Assembly (NCBI RefSeq): GCF_001553345.1
Contig: NZ_KQ960771.1
Coordinates: 492,759 to 556,758, forward strand
Source: Veillonella sp. DNF00869
GTDB lineage: Bacteria; Bacillota; Negativicutes; Veillonellales; Veillonellaceae
Length of the DNA: 64,000 nucleotides
Direction of reading: 5' to 3'
Shown here piece after piece: positions 62,896-64,000 of this stretch (positions are counted from its first letter, which is position 1; each line of letters starts with the position of its first letter). Made by a program: the position numbers and the translations under genes. The notes under the pieces were generated by a model. It saw only the letters and a list, made by a program, of their open reading frames with translations, did not search any database and had not been told where the DNA came from.

Positions 62896-63650
62896 AATAC
62901 ATTCCTACAATTAACATCCACGCAGCGGTAGAAGTCGTAGCCTCTGCTAGCTGCAGCCTGTCCTTGTTATATTTATTAACAACAGGCTCCATCTATCGCT
63001 TAATTGCCCCTAATTCCTATATCATCGCTTTACTATGGGCCTTGACATTATTACTATTATGGAGCACGATTAAAGCGAGCAAAAACATATTCCGTAAATC
63101 CTATGGCTCTTCTTATCGAAATGCTATCCTATACGGATTATGTACTTTACTATTAAGTCCATCCATCTTCCATGCCCAAGCCTTTGCATTACCAGCAGAA
63201 GAACCGGTAGATCAAGTTATTTCCATTACCAAAGAACCAGTTCCAACGAACGATTATAAAAACATTGGTGATGGTATCGATGATACGCATCGACACATTA
63301 CATTAACATCTAGAAATTATTACGATACCATTTTAAAAGTATCTAATCACATTGAAAAGTATAAAGGATATACCGTATCTGCTACAGGCTATATTTCTTA
63401 TCATGACAAAGCATTACAAGGTAACGATTTTGTATTAGCTCGTGATCTAATGATTTGTTGCGTAGCAGATATGTCACCATTCGGATTACCTACTGAGTAC
63501 TCCTCTACTACGCCATTATTAGAGCATACTTGGTATACAATGGAAGGAACTATCGGCACTCGTAACTTCCACGGCGTAGAACAGCCTTACATCGTAAACA
63601 GCAAAATTACACAAGCCGATGCTATCGATGGATATATTTTCCCTAACTAA
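62892..63650 (+). CDS. DUF1980 / TIGR03943 family membrane protein (YcgQ-like)
   Basis: 252 aa. Two to three N-terminal membrane segments (about 12-60 and 87-105) precede an extracytoplasmic domain with ENDFVLARDLMICCVADMSPFGLP-like cysteines (here LMICCVADMSPFG), the hallmark of YcgQ proteins. These always accompany a UPF0718 permease. The ATG overlaps the permease stop (ATGA) and has AGGAGG upstream. It is the third gene of the metal operon and closes at the 63677-63722 terminator. Confidence 0.88.
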   Translation: MKYIPTINIHAAVEVVASASCSLSLLYLLTTGSIYRLIAPNSYIIALLWALTLLLLWSTIKASKNIFRKSYGSSYRNAILYGLCTLLLSPSIFHAQAFALPAEEPVDQVISITKEPVPTNDYKNIGDGIDDTHRHITLTSRNYYDTILKVSNHIEKYKGYTVSATGYISYHDKALQGNDFVLARDLMICCVADMSPFGLPTEYSSTTPLLEHTWYTMEGTIGTRNFHGVEQPYIVNSKITQADAIDGYIFPN

Positions 63651-63676
63651 TAAGTAATAGATGATTAAGATATGAG

Positions 63677-63722
63677 AAAACCACGTATGTCAGTATTATC
63701 ACTGATATGCGTGGTTTTTATT
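63677..63722 (+). terminator. Terminator of the metal operon
   Basis: AAAACCACG...TCAGT pairs with ACTGA...CGTGGTTTTT with a short loop, followed by ATT. Confidence 0.88.
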
Positions 63723-63807
63723 AATATACTATTCATATCTGCTACTACCTATGTTAGAATAAATAATAAATATATTTCTATAGATGTAAATCGAAAGGAG
63801 TCTTCTA

Positions 63808-64000
63808 ATGAAACGAATGACTATCGCTTTAATTTCTTCTTGCTTTGCTCTGTTCTTATTTTGCTTTATGCAAATACCTGTAAATGCGACCGATATTTGG
63901 GTAAGCTACGATCGATACGAAAACCTAGATACTTATATTATGGATGACACAATTTCTTATGGCAAATCCCAAAATGGTCCTTGGATATCTGTATCTGTAA
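63808..64000 (+). CDS. Secreted protein of unknown function (partial, N-terminus only)
   Basis: The gene continues past the window end; 64 codons are visible. The start MKRMTIALISSCFALFLFCF is a clear signal peptide, with a likely cleavage after VNA (about residue 27). The mature part begins TDIWVSYDRYENLDTYIMDD. AAAGGAG lies eight bases before the ATG. No family recognised; the cysteine in the hydrophobic core is not in a lipobox context. Confidence 0.7.
   Translation, partial: MKRMTIALISSCFALFLFCFMQIPVNATDIWVSYDRYENLDTYIMDDTISYGKSQNGPWISVSV

Noticed and set aside
63672..63947. 91-codon plus-strand frame at the right end of the window
   Set aside because: It covers the terminator and overlaps the secreted protein gene in another frame; the latter has a good ribosome site and signal peptide.

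Overview
The window looks like chromosome from a Veillonella-like member of the Negativicutes. The base composition is AT-rich. The gene orders are those of Firmicutes (the yaaO-tmk-holB-yaaT-yabB-rsmI-metG, glmU-prs-pth, ftsE-ftsX-M23-ctp-obg and ctsR-mcsA-mcsB-clpC groups). They sit next to ExbB-ExbD-TonB, which implies an outer membrane. The genus is inferred from protein character and gene order; no database search was run. Most genes are on the minus strand.

Layout. 1-7234 (minus): a DNA replication and RNA-modification cluster (decarboxylase, thymidylate kinase, delta-prime clamp-loader subunit, PSP1/RicT, TrmN6, RsmI, MetG cut by the window edge). 7441-8297: two small orphan genes, each with its own sigma70-type promoter and terminator. 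8401-11476: glmU, prs, pth. 11644-24959: an accessory stretch with an AAA/DUF4143 ATPase, an organophosphate-type MFS carrier, exbB-exbD-tonB behind a truncated ABC ATPase, rarD, an orphan AbiEi-type antitoxin, a DUF438/PAS protein, an AsnC regulator with an aminotransferase, a second MFS carrier and a small hypothetical gene. 25015-25514: a five-gene tRNA operon (Asp-Phe-Gly-Cys-Leu) with a clear promoter and terminator. 25596-42655: housekeeping genes (MBL hydrolase, TrkH/TrkA potassium uptake, CvfB, RsfS, LCP, YqeK, NadD, an unlisted 47-codon membrane protein gene, ProA/ProB, YhbY, Obg, a carboxy-terminal protease, an M23 hydrolase, FtsX/FtsE and a split transketolase).

42694-50253: an envelope group (CsaB, DUF5693, DUF2993), then prfB with a programmed +1 frameshift, and secA. 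50292-51339: a hypothetical gene and tRNA-Leu(CAA). 51409-54492: a three-gene cobalamin cluster (cbiK, cbiL, cbiA). 54581-59319: the CtsR heat-shock operon with its operator array. 59384-60181: ferritin with a long low-complexity 3' region. 60269-63722 (plus): a probable metal-handling operon made of a COG0523/CobW GTPase, a protein that fuses a degenerate G3E P-loop domain to a YraQ/ArsP-type permease, and a DUF1980/TIGR03943 partner. The window ends inside a gene for a secreted protein.

The observations I rate highest are the GTPase-permease fusion operon, the prfB frameshift site that uses UAA in place of UGA, the overlooked small membrane protein gene between proA and nadD, the period-8 CtsR operator repeats, and the AbiEi promoter with a palindrome in its spacer and no toxin partner.
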